Shown: piece after piece, positions 49,232 through 58,029 of the stretch | Layout of the letters: the number at the start of each line of letters is the position of its first letter | How positions within the stretch are numbered: position 1 is the stretch's first letter | Source: Novosphingobium fluoreni | GTDB lineage: Bacteria; Pseudomonadota; Alphaproteobacteria; Sphingomonadales; Sphingomonadaceae | Direction: 5' to 3' | Length of the DNA: 64,000 nucleotides | NCBI RefSeq assembly: GCF_014196615.1 | Contig: NZ_JACIDY010000004.1 | Location: 124,001 to 188,000 of the forward strand | Notes under the pieces: model-generated | The model's database searches: none | Told to the model about the DNA's origin: nothing | The model's input: the letters and a program-made list of their open reading frames with translations, nothing else | Position numbers and translations under genes: made by a program

Positions 49232-50404
49232 ATGACCTTGGTAAAGGAAGATCAGCAGTTGTCACCCATTGCGCCTTTGCTTCAGCCTCTGACCATCAGG
49301 GGCATGACCATCCCGAACCGCCTGGTGATGGCGCCGATGACTCGCAGCTTCTGCCCGGACAATCTGCCGGGCGACGACGTGGTCGGCTATTACCAGCGGC
49401 GCGGCGAAGGTGGCACTGGCCTGATCGTGACAGAAGCGATCGGCACCGATCATCCGGCCGCGGTTGGCGATACCGGCCTTGGCGAAATGAACCTGCCCCT
49501 TTTCGCCGGGCAGGATACCGTGGATGCCTGGGCGCGAGTTGTGCGCGCGGTGCATCCTACCGGCGCGAAGATCATCCCACAGCTGTGGCATCAGGGACCG
49601 ATGCGGATGCCCAATGCGGAGGCGCCGGCTTTCTCACCTTCGGGCCATTATGGTGATCCTGAGAAGGCGGCTGACTATTATATCGAAAAGGCCAAGCTCA
49701 TCGCCGCCACCGACATGCCGGTGCCCAGCGATGAAGAAATTGCCGATGTCGTGGAAGGGTTCGGCCGTGCCGCCGCTCAGGCCATGGCCGCCGGGTTCGA
49801 CGGGCTCGCGCTGCATGGCGCGCATGGCTACCTGATCGACAGTTTCCTTTGGGAAGAGACCAATCGCCGTACGGGCCGGTGGGGCGGTGATCGTTCCCAG
49901 CGAACGTCTTTCGCCGTCGAAGTTATAAAGGCGTGCCGTCGCGCGATCGGTGAGGATAAGCCGCTGATCTTCCGCTTCTCGCAATGGAAGCAACAGGATT
50001 TCCGCGCGCGTCTGGCCGAAACCCCGCAGGAATTGGAAGAGATCCTGGGTCCTCTTGCCGATGCGGGCGTCGATCTTCTGGAAGCCAGCGTCCGCTACTT
50101 CAACACTCCGGCGTTTCCGAAGGAGTCCGACCTGTCGCTGGCGGGCTGGGCCAAGAAGCTCACCGGCAAGCTGACCGGCGCTGTTGGTGGAATCGGCTTT
50201 AGCAAGGGCATGTACGATACGATGTCGTCCAGCAGCGATGGCGCGAATAACCTGCCATTGGTTCTGGAGCGGTTCGAGGCGGGGGAATTCGATATTGTTT
50301 CGGTCGGTCGGGCCCTGCTGCATGATCCGTATTGGGTGCGTAAGGCGCGTTTGGGTGAACCTTTGCCCGCCTTTAATCCTCTCTCCCTTACTTGCCTGAC
50401 TTGA
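49232..50404 (+). CDS. Old yellow enzyme family NADH:flavin oxidoreductase (second copy)
   Basis: 390 residues. Met-Ala-Pro-Met-Thr-Arg (33-38), Gln-Leu-Trp-His-Gln (117-121), His195/His198 in His-Gly-Ala-His-Gly-Tyr, and Arg-Trp-Gly-Gly-Asp (216-220) match the OYE at 1389-2555 closely. The enzyme reduces an activated C=C bond with NAD(P)H. ATG 49232 follows GTGGGAAG. It lies downstream of pntB in the same direction, which may supply its NADPH. Two OYE paralogues in one window suggest two enone reductions or different regioselectivity. Confidence 0.93.
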   Translation: MTLVKEDQQLSPIAPLLQPLTIRGMTIPNRLVMAPMTRSFCPDNLPGDDVVGYYQRRGEGGTGLIVTEAIGTDHPAAVGDTGLGEMNLPLFAGQDTVDAWARVVRAVHPTGAKIIPQLWHQGPMRMPNAEAPAFSPSGHYGDPEKAADYYIEKAKLIAATDMPVPSDEEIADVVEGFGRAAAQAMAAGFDGLALHGAHGYLIDSFLWEETNRRTGRWGGDRSQRTSFAVEVIKACRRAIGEDKPLIFRFSQWKQQDFRARLAETPQELEEILGPLADAGVDLLEASVRYFNTPAFPKESDLSLAGWAKKLTGKLTGAVGGIGFSKGMYDTMSSSSDGANNLPLVLERFEAGEFDIVSVGRALLHDPYWVRKARLGEPLPAFNPLSLTCLT

Positions 50405-50646
50405 TAAATGGCCTGAGGCTTGAAAGCCGTTTACCGTGGCCTCCATGCCGGGGCATCAATGGCGGGGCGATTAGCGTGCGAATAAGGACGGGCTAAGCCG
50501 CCGATAGCGCGACAGTTTGTCCGTCCGGGGCGCGATAAGAGCACGTGCATGATGTCTTTGCGGGCGCATTGCCGCGCAACCTTTGCGACACTAACCTCGT
50601 CGGAAACACGCGCATTCCTTGCGCGGCGACGATCAGGAGAGCCTTG

Positions 50647-51810
50647 GTGATCGAAACCATATCGCCGGACTTGTGGGAAGAGACCCGTTCTCTCCGCCCG
50701 ATCGTCGAAGCTGCACGTGATGAAGCCGAGACATTGCGCCGACTACCCGACAGCGTAGGCCAAGCTTTTACCGACCGCGATATTTACCGCCTGCTCCTGC
50801 CCGAGGATCTGGGGGGCAGGGGCCTTTCGCCACTTTGCGTCTTCGATTTGATCGAGGAAGTTTCCACTTACGACGGCTCGGTCGGTTGGAACTACGCGAT
50901 CGGCACCAACGGCGGCTCGATGGCAGGGGTCATGGATCAGGACCTGGCGCAGGAATTGTTCGCTGATGCTGAAGTTGCAACCGCCGGATCAGGCCCGCCG
51001 CAAGGGCGAGCGATCGCGGTTGAAGGCGGCTATCGGGTAAGCGGGAAGTTCGCGTGGGCCAGCGGCGTGCATCAGGCCAAGTGGGTGATGGGCGGCTGCT
51101 TCGTGTTCGATGGCGCTGACATGCGCAAAGGCCCCGGCGGCGTGCCCGTGGTGCGACACGTGCTGGTTCCGGCCTCGGACATCACGATCCTGGACAGCTG
51201 GAAAACCGGTGGCATGCGGGGCACCGGCAGCACCGAGTTCCGGCTCGACGATGTGTTCGTGCCGGAACAGCGCGCCTTCATGATGTTCGGCGCGGCGCCA
51301 CAGCATGAATCGCCGCTGTACCGCTTGCCCACCAGCTATTTCGGGTTTGGACTGACGGCGGTTCCACTGGGTATCGCGCGGGCCACGATCGCCGCTTTAC
51401 GGGATCTGGCCGCAAAGAAGACGCCGCCGCCGCCGCGCCATGGCCTTTCTCATCAGCCGTTCACGCAATATGTCGTCGCCAAGGCCGACGCGATGGTTGA
51501 GGCCGCGCGGCTCGGTGTCCGCGATGCTTTTGAGCGACTGTGGCGCGAAGTGCGCGATGAGGGCGAGGCAAGCATGGAAGCGCGCGCGCGGCTTCGGCGG
51601 GCTAGTGTCCATGCCGTGGAAACCAGTGTAGAGGCGGTGCAAATGTGCTACCGCGCGGCAGGCGGAACCGCGCTGTTCAGCGACCAACCATTCGAACGCG
51701 CCCTGCGTGATGTCAATGCCGCCGCCGGGCACATCGTGTTTCAGCGTGCAATGATGGAAGACGCCGGGCGCGTGGCGATGGGCCTGCCGCCACTGCTGCC
51801 AATGTTCTGA
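50647..51810 (+). CDS. Acyl-CoA-dehydrogenase-fold flavin monooxygenase (HsaA/HpaH-like)
   Basis: 387 residues. The order is an N-terminal helical domain, Ser-Val-Gly-Trp-Asn-Tyr (78-83), a central beta domain with Tyr-Arg-Val-Ser-Gly-Lys-Phe-Ala-Trp-Ala-Ser-Gly and Gly-Met-Arg-Gly-Thr-Gly-Ser-Thr, then C-terminal helices with Ala-Gly-Gly-Thr-Ala-Leu-Phe. This is the group D two-component monooxygenase layout (HsaA, HpaB relatives), in which reduced flavin comes from a separate reductase. No reductase gene is adjacent. GTG 50647 follows AGGAG seven bases upstream; the frame is open further 5' but without family similarity. It likely hydroxylates a ring intermediate. Confidence 0.85.
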   Translation: MIETISPDLWEETRSLRPIVEAARDEAETLRRLPDSVGQAFTDRDIYRLLLPEDLGGRGLSPLCVFDLIEEVSTYDGSVGWNYAIGTNGGSMAGVMDQDLAQELFADAEVATAGSGPPQGRAIAVEGGYRVSGKFAWASGVHQAKWVMGGCFVFDGADMRKGPGGVPVVRHVLVPASDITILDSWKTGGMRGTGSTEFRLDDVFVPEQRAFMMFGAAPQHESPLYRLPTSYFGFGLTAVPLGIARATIAALRDLAAKKTPPPPRHGLSHQPFTQYVVAKADAMVEAARLGVRDAFERLWREVRDEGEASMEARARLRRASVHAVETSVEAVQMCYRAAGGTALFSDQPFERALRDVNAAAGHIVFQRAMMEDAGRVAMGLPPLLPMF

Positions 51811-52142
51811 CGGCCTATTGCCACGGCATACCCGCTAGCGATACGACCACCCGAGGACACGCTACATATCGCGTTGTTATTCTTCAAGTGACGATTTGAT
51901 CGTTGCCGGCGACCAGGCCGAGGGGGCAATCACAAAGAAGTCAAGATCACGAAGCATCCCGTCGCTGCACGCAAGGCCAATGCGTTCTGTTGTCTACCCG
52001 TTTCAATTCTCATGCCGTTGCGCTACACATCTTGACGGTTCTAGTAAGGCGCGCGATCGAATAGTAGTCCAGCACTCTACCGCGAGGCCCGTGAAAGCAT
52101 TTGGCGCGGTAAATGGCCAAGTACCACCGACACCAAAAAAGA

Positions 52143-52159
52143 GGTGATCTCTGATCACC
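52143..52159. repeat. 17-bp inverted repeat
   Basis: GGTGATC-TCT-GATCACC, perfect seven-base arms around three bases. Its size and symmetry suit a regulator operator, but no gene starts within 200 bases. Confidence 0.5.
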
Positions 52160-52261
52160 GAACCGGCGTGTTTCCATCTGCAGGCATCAGACAATCAAAC
52201 ACGCGAAGCCGAAAGAATTCTCGCTTCGAACGTTGAATGTTCGAGGCGGCTACAGCCGGTC

Positions 52262-52303
52262 ATGCCTTCAGGAAAAGCCGAGACTGCCTTTCCCTGAAGG
52301 CAT
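52262..52303. repeat. Strong hairpin, 16-bp arms
   Basis: Arms at 52262-52277 (begins ATGCCTTCAGG) and 52288-52303 (ends CCTGAAGGCAT) pair with one mismatch around a ten-base loop. No T-run follows on either strand. It lies 87 bases beyond the DUF1214 stop on the minus strand, so it may protect that transcript's 3' end or be a REP-like element. Confidence 0.55.
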
Positions 52304-52389
52304 TACAACACAACGAAAAGGCCTCTTCGCCTCCTCCTTGTGACCAACCTCGAAGCAAAACGAAGAGCTTTGCGCCAGTTGATCCGGCC

Positions 52390-53586
52390 TCAATAGCCCG
52401 GCCAACGCCCGATCGAGGCGGCCGTCCGTGTGGCCATGGCTTCCTGGCGTTGCTGGGGATTGACTCGCCGAGCATGGGGTAGGCGGTCGGCGATTTGGGT
52501 GAGGGCCACCTTTTCCACCTGCGGAGCATCGTTCACCACACCATCGTACCAGCGCATCTGGCACAAGCCGATGGGTGTGCCGATCGGGTCCAGCCAATTG
52601 GCGATGCCCGGATCGCGCAAGCTAAGTACCAGACGGACTTTGCCGTCCGCATCGATTTCCGCCTGGTGGGCGTTCAGTCCGCTCTGGTGGTAGCTGAAAT
52701 CCATCGTCATCCACCACATATCAACGTTCTGGAACGACCAGTAGCGCGCCTCGGGGGGCGTCCACGTGATCAGCAGAGCTTCGTCTTCCGAGGCGAGATC
52801 CCACACCATGCCGCCGTACCCGGCGCGCGGCGAAGCGCCATGATCGGACGAGGGCGCCCCCTGGACAAGGCCAAAGGCATTGTCACCGCCCGCTAGCTTG
52901 CGGTTCATGTTGGCATAGCCGATCGCCCGCGCGACGGTGCGTTCCAGCAATTTACCAGATCGCAGCAAACGCGTGTGTGTTTCGGCCATGGAAAGGACCA
53001 TGGAATCGGGCGCGGGATCGAGGCATTCGATGTGGATTTCCGTCGCGCGCTCGTTCGCCCAATCAAGATAGACATCGCGCAACTGGCCCCAGATGGCGGG
53101 CTCATTGGCATCCAAGGGAAGCCAGTCACCCGATGCAGGACGGGTGGCGGATGCAATGAATTCGAAGCTTCCATCCGGCTGCGCCGTCAGCGTATCGAAA
53201 TCGAGATTTCCCAGCCCGCGCATATCGGCTTCGCGTTCGAAGTAGCCGTTGAACAATTGCAGATCGGTCAGCCGCGTGGTGCCGCGCTTGCCCCTGATCC
53301 GATACGTCCGCCGGCCGTCGAGCATCACCCAGGCATAGACCATGTCCGAGGATGGGCCGCCCCACGGCGCTTCGTAGGGGCTCCACACCGTCTGGCGGTA
53401 AAACGCCGGGTAATCCGCGCGATAGAGCACATGGAAGTGGTGGCAGCCCGCCTGCATGGCGGCCAAGGCATACTCGGCCTGATCCGCAATCCGCTGGTGG
53501 CGGGCTTCCGGGCGCGCCAACATGCGATCACGCGCCTTTGCGACAAGGGCGTTGTACTCGATCCAGGGGTTCGCTGCTTCGGTCAT
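52390..53586 (-). CDS. DUF1214 domain protein (copy 2)
   Basis: 398 residues. The DUF1214 domain (about 285-375) shows Ala-Arg-Tyr-Trp-Ser-Phe-Gln, Tyr-His-Gln-Ser-Gly-Leu-Asn, Asp-Ala-Asp-Gly-Lys-Val-Arg and Asp-Pro-Gly-Ile-Ala-Asn-Trp-Leu, clearly paralogous to the protein at 19778-20968. The tail has the same Arg-rich character. No signal peptide is seen. The start at 53586 lies 31 bases after the sulfotransferase stop, so the two are one operon. The repeat of this pairing in the window argues for a functional link. Confidence 0.87.
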   Translation of the reverse strand: MTEAANPWIEYNALVAKARDRMLARPEARHQRIADQAEYALAAMQAGCHHFHVLYRADYPAFYRQTVWSPYEAPWGGPSSDMVYAWVMLDGRRTYRIRGKRGTTRLTDLQLFNGYFEREADMRGLGNLDFDTLTAQPDGSFEFIASATRPASGDWLPLDANEPAIWGQLRDVYLDWANERATEIHIECLDPAPDSMVLSMAETHTRLLRSGKLLERTVARAIGYANMNRKLAGGDNAFGLVQGAPSSDHGASPRAGYGGMVWDLASEDEALLITWTPPEARYWSFQNVDMWWMTMDFSYHQSGLNAHQAEIDADGKVRLVLSLRDPGIANWLDPIGTPIGLCQMRWYDGVVNDAPQVEKVALTQIADRLPHARRVNPQQRQEAMATRTAASIGRWPGY

Positions 53587-53617
53587 GCGCGGTTCCTTGA
53601 GGAATTCAGGGTGTCGA

Positions 53618-54919
53618 TCACGCGGCGAACTTGGGATCAGGACTGAGTCCAAAGCGCGCGTAGTAGCCTTGGAAGCGATCCCGCAGGCGGGGAATATCTA
53701 TGCCGAAGTCCGCCGGGCCATAGTCGACCGGCGCGCGCTCCTTACCCTCGTTGGCATCGAGGTAGCGCTGCATTTCCGCGCGGGTTTCGTCCGTCAGGTC
53801 GAGCCGGGCTGCGGTGAGCACGCGTTCGGCCAGCGCCACCGGCTCGCGCATCAGGTCGGCAAAGGGCACGGTGACGAAGCGGGCATCCACAAAGGGTAGG
53901 TCGCGATCGCGGATATAGCTTTGGACAAGGCGGCTCACGATTGCTTCGCTGGCCACGCCCGCCGCCAGCGGATCCGGGCGTTCGGTCCGCAAGCGCTGCC
54001 CGTAGCAGCACAAGTTCGCGAGGCTGGAGGCGGCAGTCAGGGGATCGCGGACCGTCTCCACGACGACCGCATCGGGAAACGCTTCCAGCAGCGGCACAAG
54101 CTGCTCCATATGTTGCGGGGCCTTGAGAAGAAAACGCCGCCGGCCACCGCGCATCCATTGCAGCGTCTGCAGGACTTGCCGGAAGAAGCGATAGCCCGCC
54201 CGATGATCGGCCTTCGCGAACCAGCTGGCGAAACCAGGCACCATGTAGACCCACTCGTACACCGTGGTGGCGAAGGCTGGACCCAGCAGGTAGATCTCCT
54301 CTTCCGGATCTTCCGCGCCTAGCTGGTGCAGGGCCAGCAACCCCGGCGCGGTACGGCGCAGGCCCTCAACGTTCGCCTCGGCCTGTGCGATCAGCGGGGC
54401 ATCCTCAGGCGGACGGATCGCCGGGTCGTGCGCGGGGAGCGGTGCCAGATTCTCCCAGAAGGGGATGGGCCGGAGCCGTTCATCCGCTGCGAGCAGCTGC
54501 TGCAGAAACGTCGTGCCCGAGCGCGGCAGACCGACGATGATGATCGGTGCTTCGATCGGCTCGTCCAGTATCTCGGGCTGCCGCTTCCAGAGGTCGACGA
54601 AGCGCAAGCGCTGCACAAGATGATCGAGGATTTGCCCATGAAGGTTGCGACGTCCGACCGGGCTGAGGTCCAGTTCGTTTTGGATCGACGCGCACAATTG
54701 GTCGAGCGCTTCACGAAAGTAGTCGTCGCCGAAGTCATCAAGACCGGTGGCTTCTCGGGCGGCTTCCAGAAGACGCTGCGGTTCGAAGGGCCATCGCGCT
54801 TCGGCGGTATCTCGCAGCCTCTCGTTCGCGGCAGTCAGACTTTCTGGTACCTCGGGGCGGGCAAGCGCCTGTCCGACTGGCGTCAAGGCATCAAATTCAG
54901 CGCGTGTTGTTTTCAACAT
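53618..54919 (-). CDS. Sulfotransferase family protein (copy 2)
   Basis: 433 residues. The PAPS 5'-phosphosulfate loop Gly-Leu-Pro-Arg-Ser-Gly-Thr-Thr-Phe-Leu-Gln is at 130-140, after an N-terminal helical domain of about 120 residues. The 3'-phosphate segment is probably Val-Glu-Thr-Val-Arg-Asp-Pro-Leu-Thr (about 283-291), with the conserved Arg and a following Ser. It is the more canonical of the two sulfotransferases here. It leads a two-gene operon with DUF1214 copy 2. The acceptor is unknown; a hydroxylated alicyclic compound or lipid is plausible. Confidence 0.92.
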   Translation of the reverse strand: MLKTTRAEFDALTPVGQALARPEVPESLTAANERLRDTAEARWPFEPQRLLEAAREATGLDDFGDDYFREALDQLCASIQNELDLSPVGRRNLHGQILDHLVQRLRFVDLWKRQPEILDEPIEAPIIIVGLPRSGTTFLQQLLAADERLRPIPFWENLAPLPAHDPAIRPPEDAPLIAQAEANVEGLRRTAPGLLALHQLGAEDPEEEIYLLGPAFATTVYEWVYMVPGFASWFAKADHRAGYRFFRQVLQTLQWMRGGRRRFLLKAPQHMEQLVPLLEAFPDAVVVETVRDPLTAASSLANLCCYGQRLRTERPDPLAAGVASEAIVSRLVQSYIRDRDLPFVDARFVTVPFADLMREPVALAERVLTAARLDLTDETRAEMQRYLDANEGKERAPVDYGPADFGIDIPRLRDRFQGYYARFGLSPDPKFAA

Positions 54920-55261
54920 TCCCGATCTCCGTTGAAAGCCATTCTGGGCGACCTATGCGGCGCGGGGCAAGCCGCAGCAGAAGTATCGCAAGGGCGAAGG
55001 ATCGTCCGATGAATAGAAATGCTCATTGCTTGGCCGCATCAATGGTAGGTTCGCCATGCCAGTTCAGTGGCGGCGGAGGCCGGACAGGCCCAATCAATTG
55101 CGGCCCCGATGCTTCGGCTAGTCCCTCGCCGGGTAGGACTTCATCAGCTTTCGCAACGGGATTTCGCATTGGCGATGTCACTCGCTCGACGGTATCGCGC
55201 GCGTCCTGTACCATTCCAGCCGAAGACACGTGCCGAAGCGTGAATAACAAAAGGATGTGCG
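54920..55261. other. Divergent intergenic region, sulfotransferase/P450
   Basis: About 342 bases between the divergent sulfotransferase and P450 genes. A 75-codon minus-strand frame at 55023-55250 is Pro-rich with no family resemblance. It presumably holds both promoters; no clear palindrome was seen. Confidence 0.35.
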
Positions 55262-56458
55262 ATGCGGACCGTAGACCCTACCACCCCGGAAGCGATGGCA
55301 GATCGACCCCGCTTTCATGGTGACTTGCGCGACAACTCCCCCGTGGCGCAATCCGCTGATGGCCAATACTACTACGTTGCGGGCTATGATAACGTTCGCC
55401 AGGTGCTGGAAGATCACAGCCACTTTTCCAAGAATTGGGGCAGTCAGCTGGCGCCCATGGAGCATCTGGTCGCGCTGAACCAGGATCCGCCCGATTTCAA
55501 CGACTTTAAACGGCTCTACAACTCTTACATGTCGCCTGCGGGAGTGAAGCGCTGGTCCGCGGACTGCGCGCGGATCGCGGAGGAGGTGATCGATGACTTT
55601 GAATCGCTTGGCTCGGGCGATCTCCAGGCGCTTTTCGGTAAGCCCGTACCTGCCAAGGTAACCGCTCGCGCCCTGGGCTTTCCGGAAGATCGCGTCGACA
55701 TGTATCGCCGGTGGACCGACAGTTTTCTCGACGCGATGATCCGCGCGCCGGACGTGCAAAAGCAGGTCATGGATGAGATGTATGCCTTTTTCGACGAACA
55801 ATTCGAGCTGAAGCGCCAGCAGTTGCGCGATGCTGGAATTGAAACACCCGGTCGCGAGCATGTCGGAACGGTGATCGATGATAGCCTGACATCCCTGCTC
55901 CTTACATCGCAGTATCGGGGGCGCTACCTGACCGACGAGGAGGTGCGGCGGACCATTCGGGGGTTCTTCATCGGCGGCGTCGATACGACGGGCGCACTAA
56001 TGCTGAACACGTTGCAGCACCTGCTGAAACGCCCGGAATTGTGGGAGCAGGTGAAGGCAAACCCCGATCTGGTGGATGCCGCTATCGAGGAGACGCTTCG
56101 TATCGACCCGCCCGCGATGGGCATGTTCAGAGGCGTGGTGAAGGATGTGGAAATGGCTGGGGAGGTGATTCCCAAGGACGGCCGAGTGCTGTTTTCCGTC
56201 CTCAGCGCCAATCGCGACCCAAATGTCTTTAAAGACCCGGACAGCTTCCGTCTCGATCGCAAGGACGGCAACCGCCATATCGCTTTTGGCACCGGCGCCC
56301 ATTTCTGCCCCGGAGCGTGGACCGCACGCATGGAAGCGGCGATCGCGCTGCGGATCTTCATCCGTCGCCTGCCCAAGCTGCGGCTGAACGGGCCGGTGGA
56401 ATACTTCCCCACCATCAACTTCCTGATCGTCCGCCACTTCCCCGCCGCCTGGGATTGA
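55262..56458 (+). CDS. Cytochrome P450
   Basis: 398 residues, soluble bacterial class I type. Features are the I-helix Gly-Gly-Val-Asp-Thr-Thr-Gly (about 238-244), Glu-Glu-Thr-Leu-Arg (about 276-280), and the heme loop Phe-Gly-Thr-Gly-Ala-His-Phe-Cys349-Pro-Gly. The acid-alcohol pair of the I helix is present as Asp-Thr. It would hydroxylate or epoxidise an unactivated carbon. No ferredoxin or ferredoxin reductase is nearby. ATG 55262 comes after an AAAAGGATG stretch. Two broken P450 fragments (5699-5875, 57639-57836) suggest repeated loss or turnover of P450 genes here. Confidence 0.95.
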   Translation: MRTVDPTTPEAMADRPRFHGDLRDNSPVAQSADGQYYYVAGYDNVRQVLEDHSHFSKNWGSQLAPMEHLVALNQDPPDFNDFKRLYNSYMSPAGVKRWSADCARIAEEVIDDFESLGSGDLQALFGKPVPAKVTARALGFPEDRVDMYRRWTDSFLDAMIRAPDVQKQVMDEMYAFFDEQFELKRQQLRDAGIETPGREHVGTVIDDSLTSLLLTSQYRGRYLTDEEVRRTIRGFFIGGVDTTGALMLNTLQHLLKRPELWEQVKANPDLVDAAIEETLRIDPPAMGMFRGVVKDVEMAGEVIPKDGRVLFSVLSANRDPNVFKDPDSFRLDRKDGNRHIAFGTGAHFCPGAWTARMEAAIALRIFIRRLPKLRLNGPVEYFPTINFLIVRHFPAAWD

Positions 56459-56815
56459 ACCGCGGGGATTAGGATAAGCCGCTCCGGTCGGGGTGTTCAT
56501 CCCGACGGGCGGATGAATGCGGCCATCCACCTTGAGCAGGTAACTGGGTCAGAGCTGCTCTGGCATCTTTTCCTTGGCGCGAAGCCGCGTCTTGGAGCCG
56601 AGCCAAAGCGCATCTGTCAGATGATCGGCCAGCGCATAGCCGTAATCGGATGGATCGATGAGAAAGTGCCAAACAATTCGATGGCGAGACCCATTGTTGG
56701 TTTTCCATCCGCCGATCGAGCAACATCGGCGACGCCCATCTCGACGCTAATTCCTAAAGCGCGCAAATCAATCGCCGCCTTTCTAGCGGTCTATCACTGC
56801 GCCTTAAGCGATCGG
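56459..56815. other. Intergenic region with a coding-like minus-strand remnant
   Basis: About 357 bases. On the minus strand, two coding-like stretches in different frames (ending at stop 56549-56551) read Ser-Val-Glu-Met-Gly-Val-Ala-Asp-Val-Ala-Arg and, after a shift, Tyr-Ala-Leu-Ala-Asp-His-Leu-Thr-Asp-Ala-Leu-Trp. I recognise no family. The pattern suggests the 3' end of a decayed, frameshifted gene. Confidence 0.3.
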
Positions 56816-57613
56816 CTACTTCACATACCGGATGGTCTGGCCGCCATCTGCGGCAATAGTCTGACCGTTGACATAGCCGCCGGCATCGCTGGCCAGCATC
56901 AGCACGACGCCGGCAATCTCGTCCGGTTCCCCCATCCGCCCCACGGTGGACCGCGCCATCTCCCGCGCAAACTCTTCCGGGTCATCAATCAGGCCCTGCG
57001 CCATGTCGGTCTTGACCAGACCGGGGGAGACAGTGTTCGCACGGATGCCGGATGGGCCATGCTCTACCGCGATGTTGCGGGTGTATTGCATCGCCAGGTT
57101 CTTGCTGAGGGTATAGCTGTGATACGCACCCGTGCCGAAGTGCGCGGCGATCGTGCCGATGTTGATGATCCGACCCCACCCGCGCGCGGTCATCCCCGGC
57201 AGCAACCGCTGAGATAGCCGGTGCAACGCGCGAAAGTTGCCCGCGATCGTCTTTTCCAGAACCGCGTCCGTCATCTCGGCGCTGGGGCCGAAGTGGATAT
57301 GCAGGCCCGCGTTGGCGACCAGGATATCGATCGGGCCGAACGCGGCTTCCCCCGCTTCGACCAGCGCTTGCAGTTCGTCCTCTCGAGTGATGTTGACCGT
57401 CACCGCGATGGCCCGGCCCCCGTCGCGCGCGTTGATGGCATCCACCGTTTCCTGCGCCGCCTCGATCTTGCGACCCGAGACGATGACGTTGGCGCCATGC
57501 TGCGCCAGGCGTTCGGAAATGGCGCGTCCGATACCCCGGCTGCCACCCGTTACCAGCGCTGTGCGTCCCGATAGATCGAACAGAGTGCTTGCGAATTTGG
57601 AAGTTTGGGTCAT
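56816..57613 (-). CDS. SDR family oxidoreductase
   Basis: 265 residues. Thr-Gly-Gly-Ser-Arg-Gly-Ile-Gly (22-29), Ala-Asn-Ala-Gly (100-103), Tyr167 and Lys171 are intact. The residue aligned with the catalytic Ser appears to be Thr154 (Ile-Gly-Thr-Ile), a conservative change that may lower or alter activity. Ser-Gly-Arg-Lys after strand 2 suggests NADP(H). ATG 57613 follows a GAGGAC triplet repeat. It has decayed P450 sequence directly upstream, so it may once have been in a P450-SDR operon. Confidence 0.88.
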   Translation of the reverse strand: MTQTSKFASTLFDLSGRTALVTGGSRGIGRAISERLAQHGANVIVSGRKIEAAQETVDAINARDGGRAIAVTVNITREDELQALVEAGEAAFGPIDILVANAGLHIHFGPSAEMTDAVLEKTIAGNFRALHRLSQRLLPGMTARGWGRIINIGTIAAHFGTGAYHSYTLSKNLAMQYTRNIAVEHGPSGIRANTVSPGLVKTDMAQGLIDDPEEFAREMARSTVGRMGEPDEIAGVVLMLASDAGGYVNGQTIAADGGQTIRYVK

Positions 57614-57638
57614 GCTTCGTCCTCGTCCTCGTCCTGTC

Positions 57639-57836
57639 TCAGCCGTAGCCAAGGCTGCGCCCGTCGGGGCCCGCCAGTTCGATATCCGGCATTCGCTCGA
57701 CAAACAGCCGCAGCACAATAGAAACTTCCATATGCGAGAGCGGTGCGCCCGGACAACTGTGCTACCCGGCGCCGAACGCCAGATGACCGGTGAAACAGGC
57801 GCCTTTTCGCGCCGCCTGCCATATCTCGAAAAAGGA
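57639..57836 (-). pseudogene. Cytochrome P450 C-terminal remnant with a stop in the heme loop
   Basis: Read on the minus strand from 57836 to the TGA at 57639-57641, the translation gives the P450 heme-binding region: His-Leu-Ala-Phe-Gly-Ala-Gly, then a TAG codon (57762-57764), then His-Ser-Cys-Pro-Gly-Ala-Pro-Leu, and the following L helix and C-terminus. The TAG interrupts the heme loop two residues before the cysteine, and the 5' three quarters of the gene are gone. It is clearly a dead gene, immediately upstream of the SDR at 56816. Confidence 0.8.
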
Positions 57837-58029
57837 TCAGCCAGTTCAGCAGGCGAGGTGGGGGCGGTGGGGTCGTAAGGGCAGGCCCGGTCATATCGGT
57901 CACGGCTGATTTCGCTTCTGCTTGTCGATTAGATCCTGCACGATCCTGCCGTGATCAGGCCCTTGCGTCTGGTCGAACTGTCGCGCCAGCTGCTGCTCCA
58001 GTACGCTGGACATCATCGCCTTCGAATAG

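Larger units (their letters stand above)
51811..52389. other. Non-coding region with three inverted repeats
   Basis: About 579 bases between the convergent monooxygenase and DUF1214 genes. No gene is seen. It holds a 17-bp inverted repeat (52143-52159), a TCGAAC/GTTCGA pair (52226-52244) and a 16-bp-arm hairpin (52262-52303). The base composition is lower in GC than the flanks. It could host a small RNA or be mobile-element debris. Confidence 0.5.

Noticed and set aside
55023-55250. 75-codon Pro-rich minus-strand frame upstream of the P450
   Set aside because: No family features and it occupies the expected promoter region.
57616-57634. Short tandem GTCCTC repeats before the SDR at 56816
   Set aside because: Only about three copies; reads as part of the ribosome-site leader, not a repeat array.
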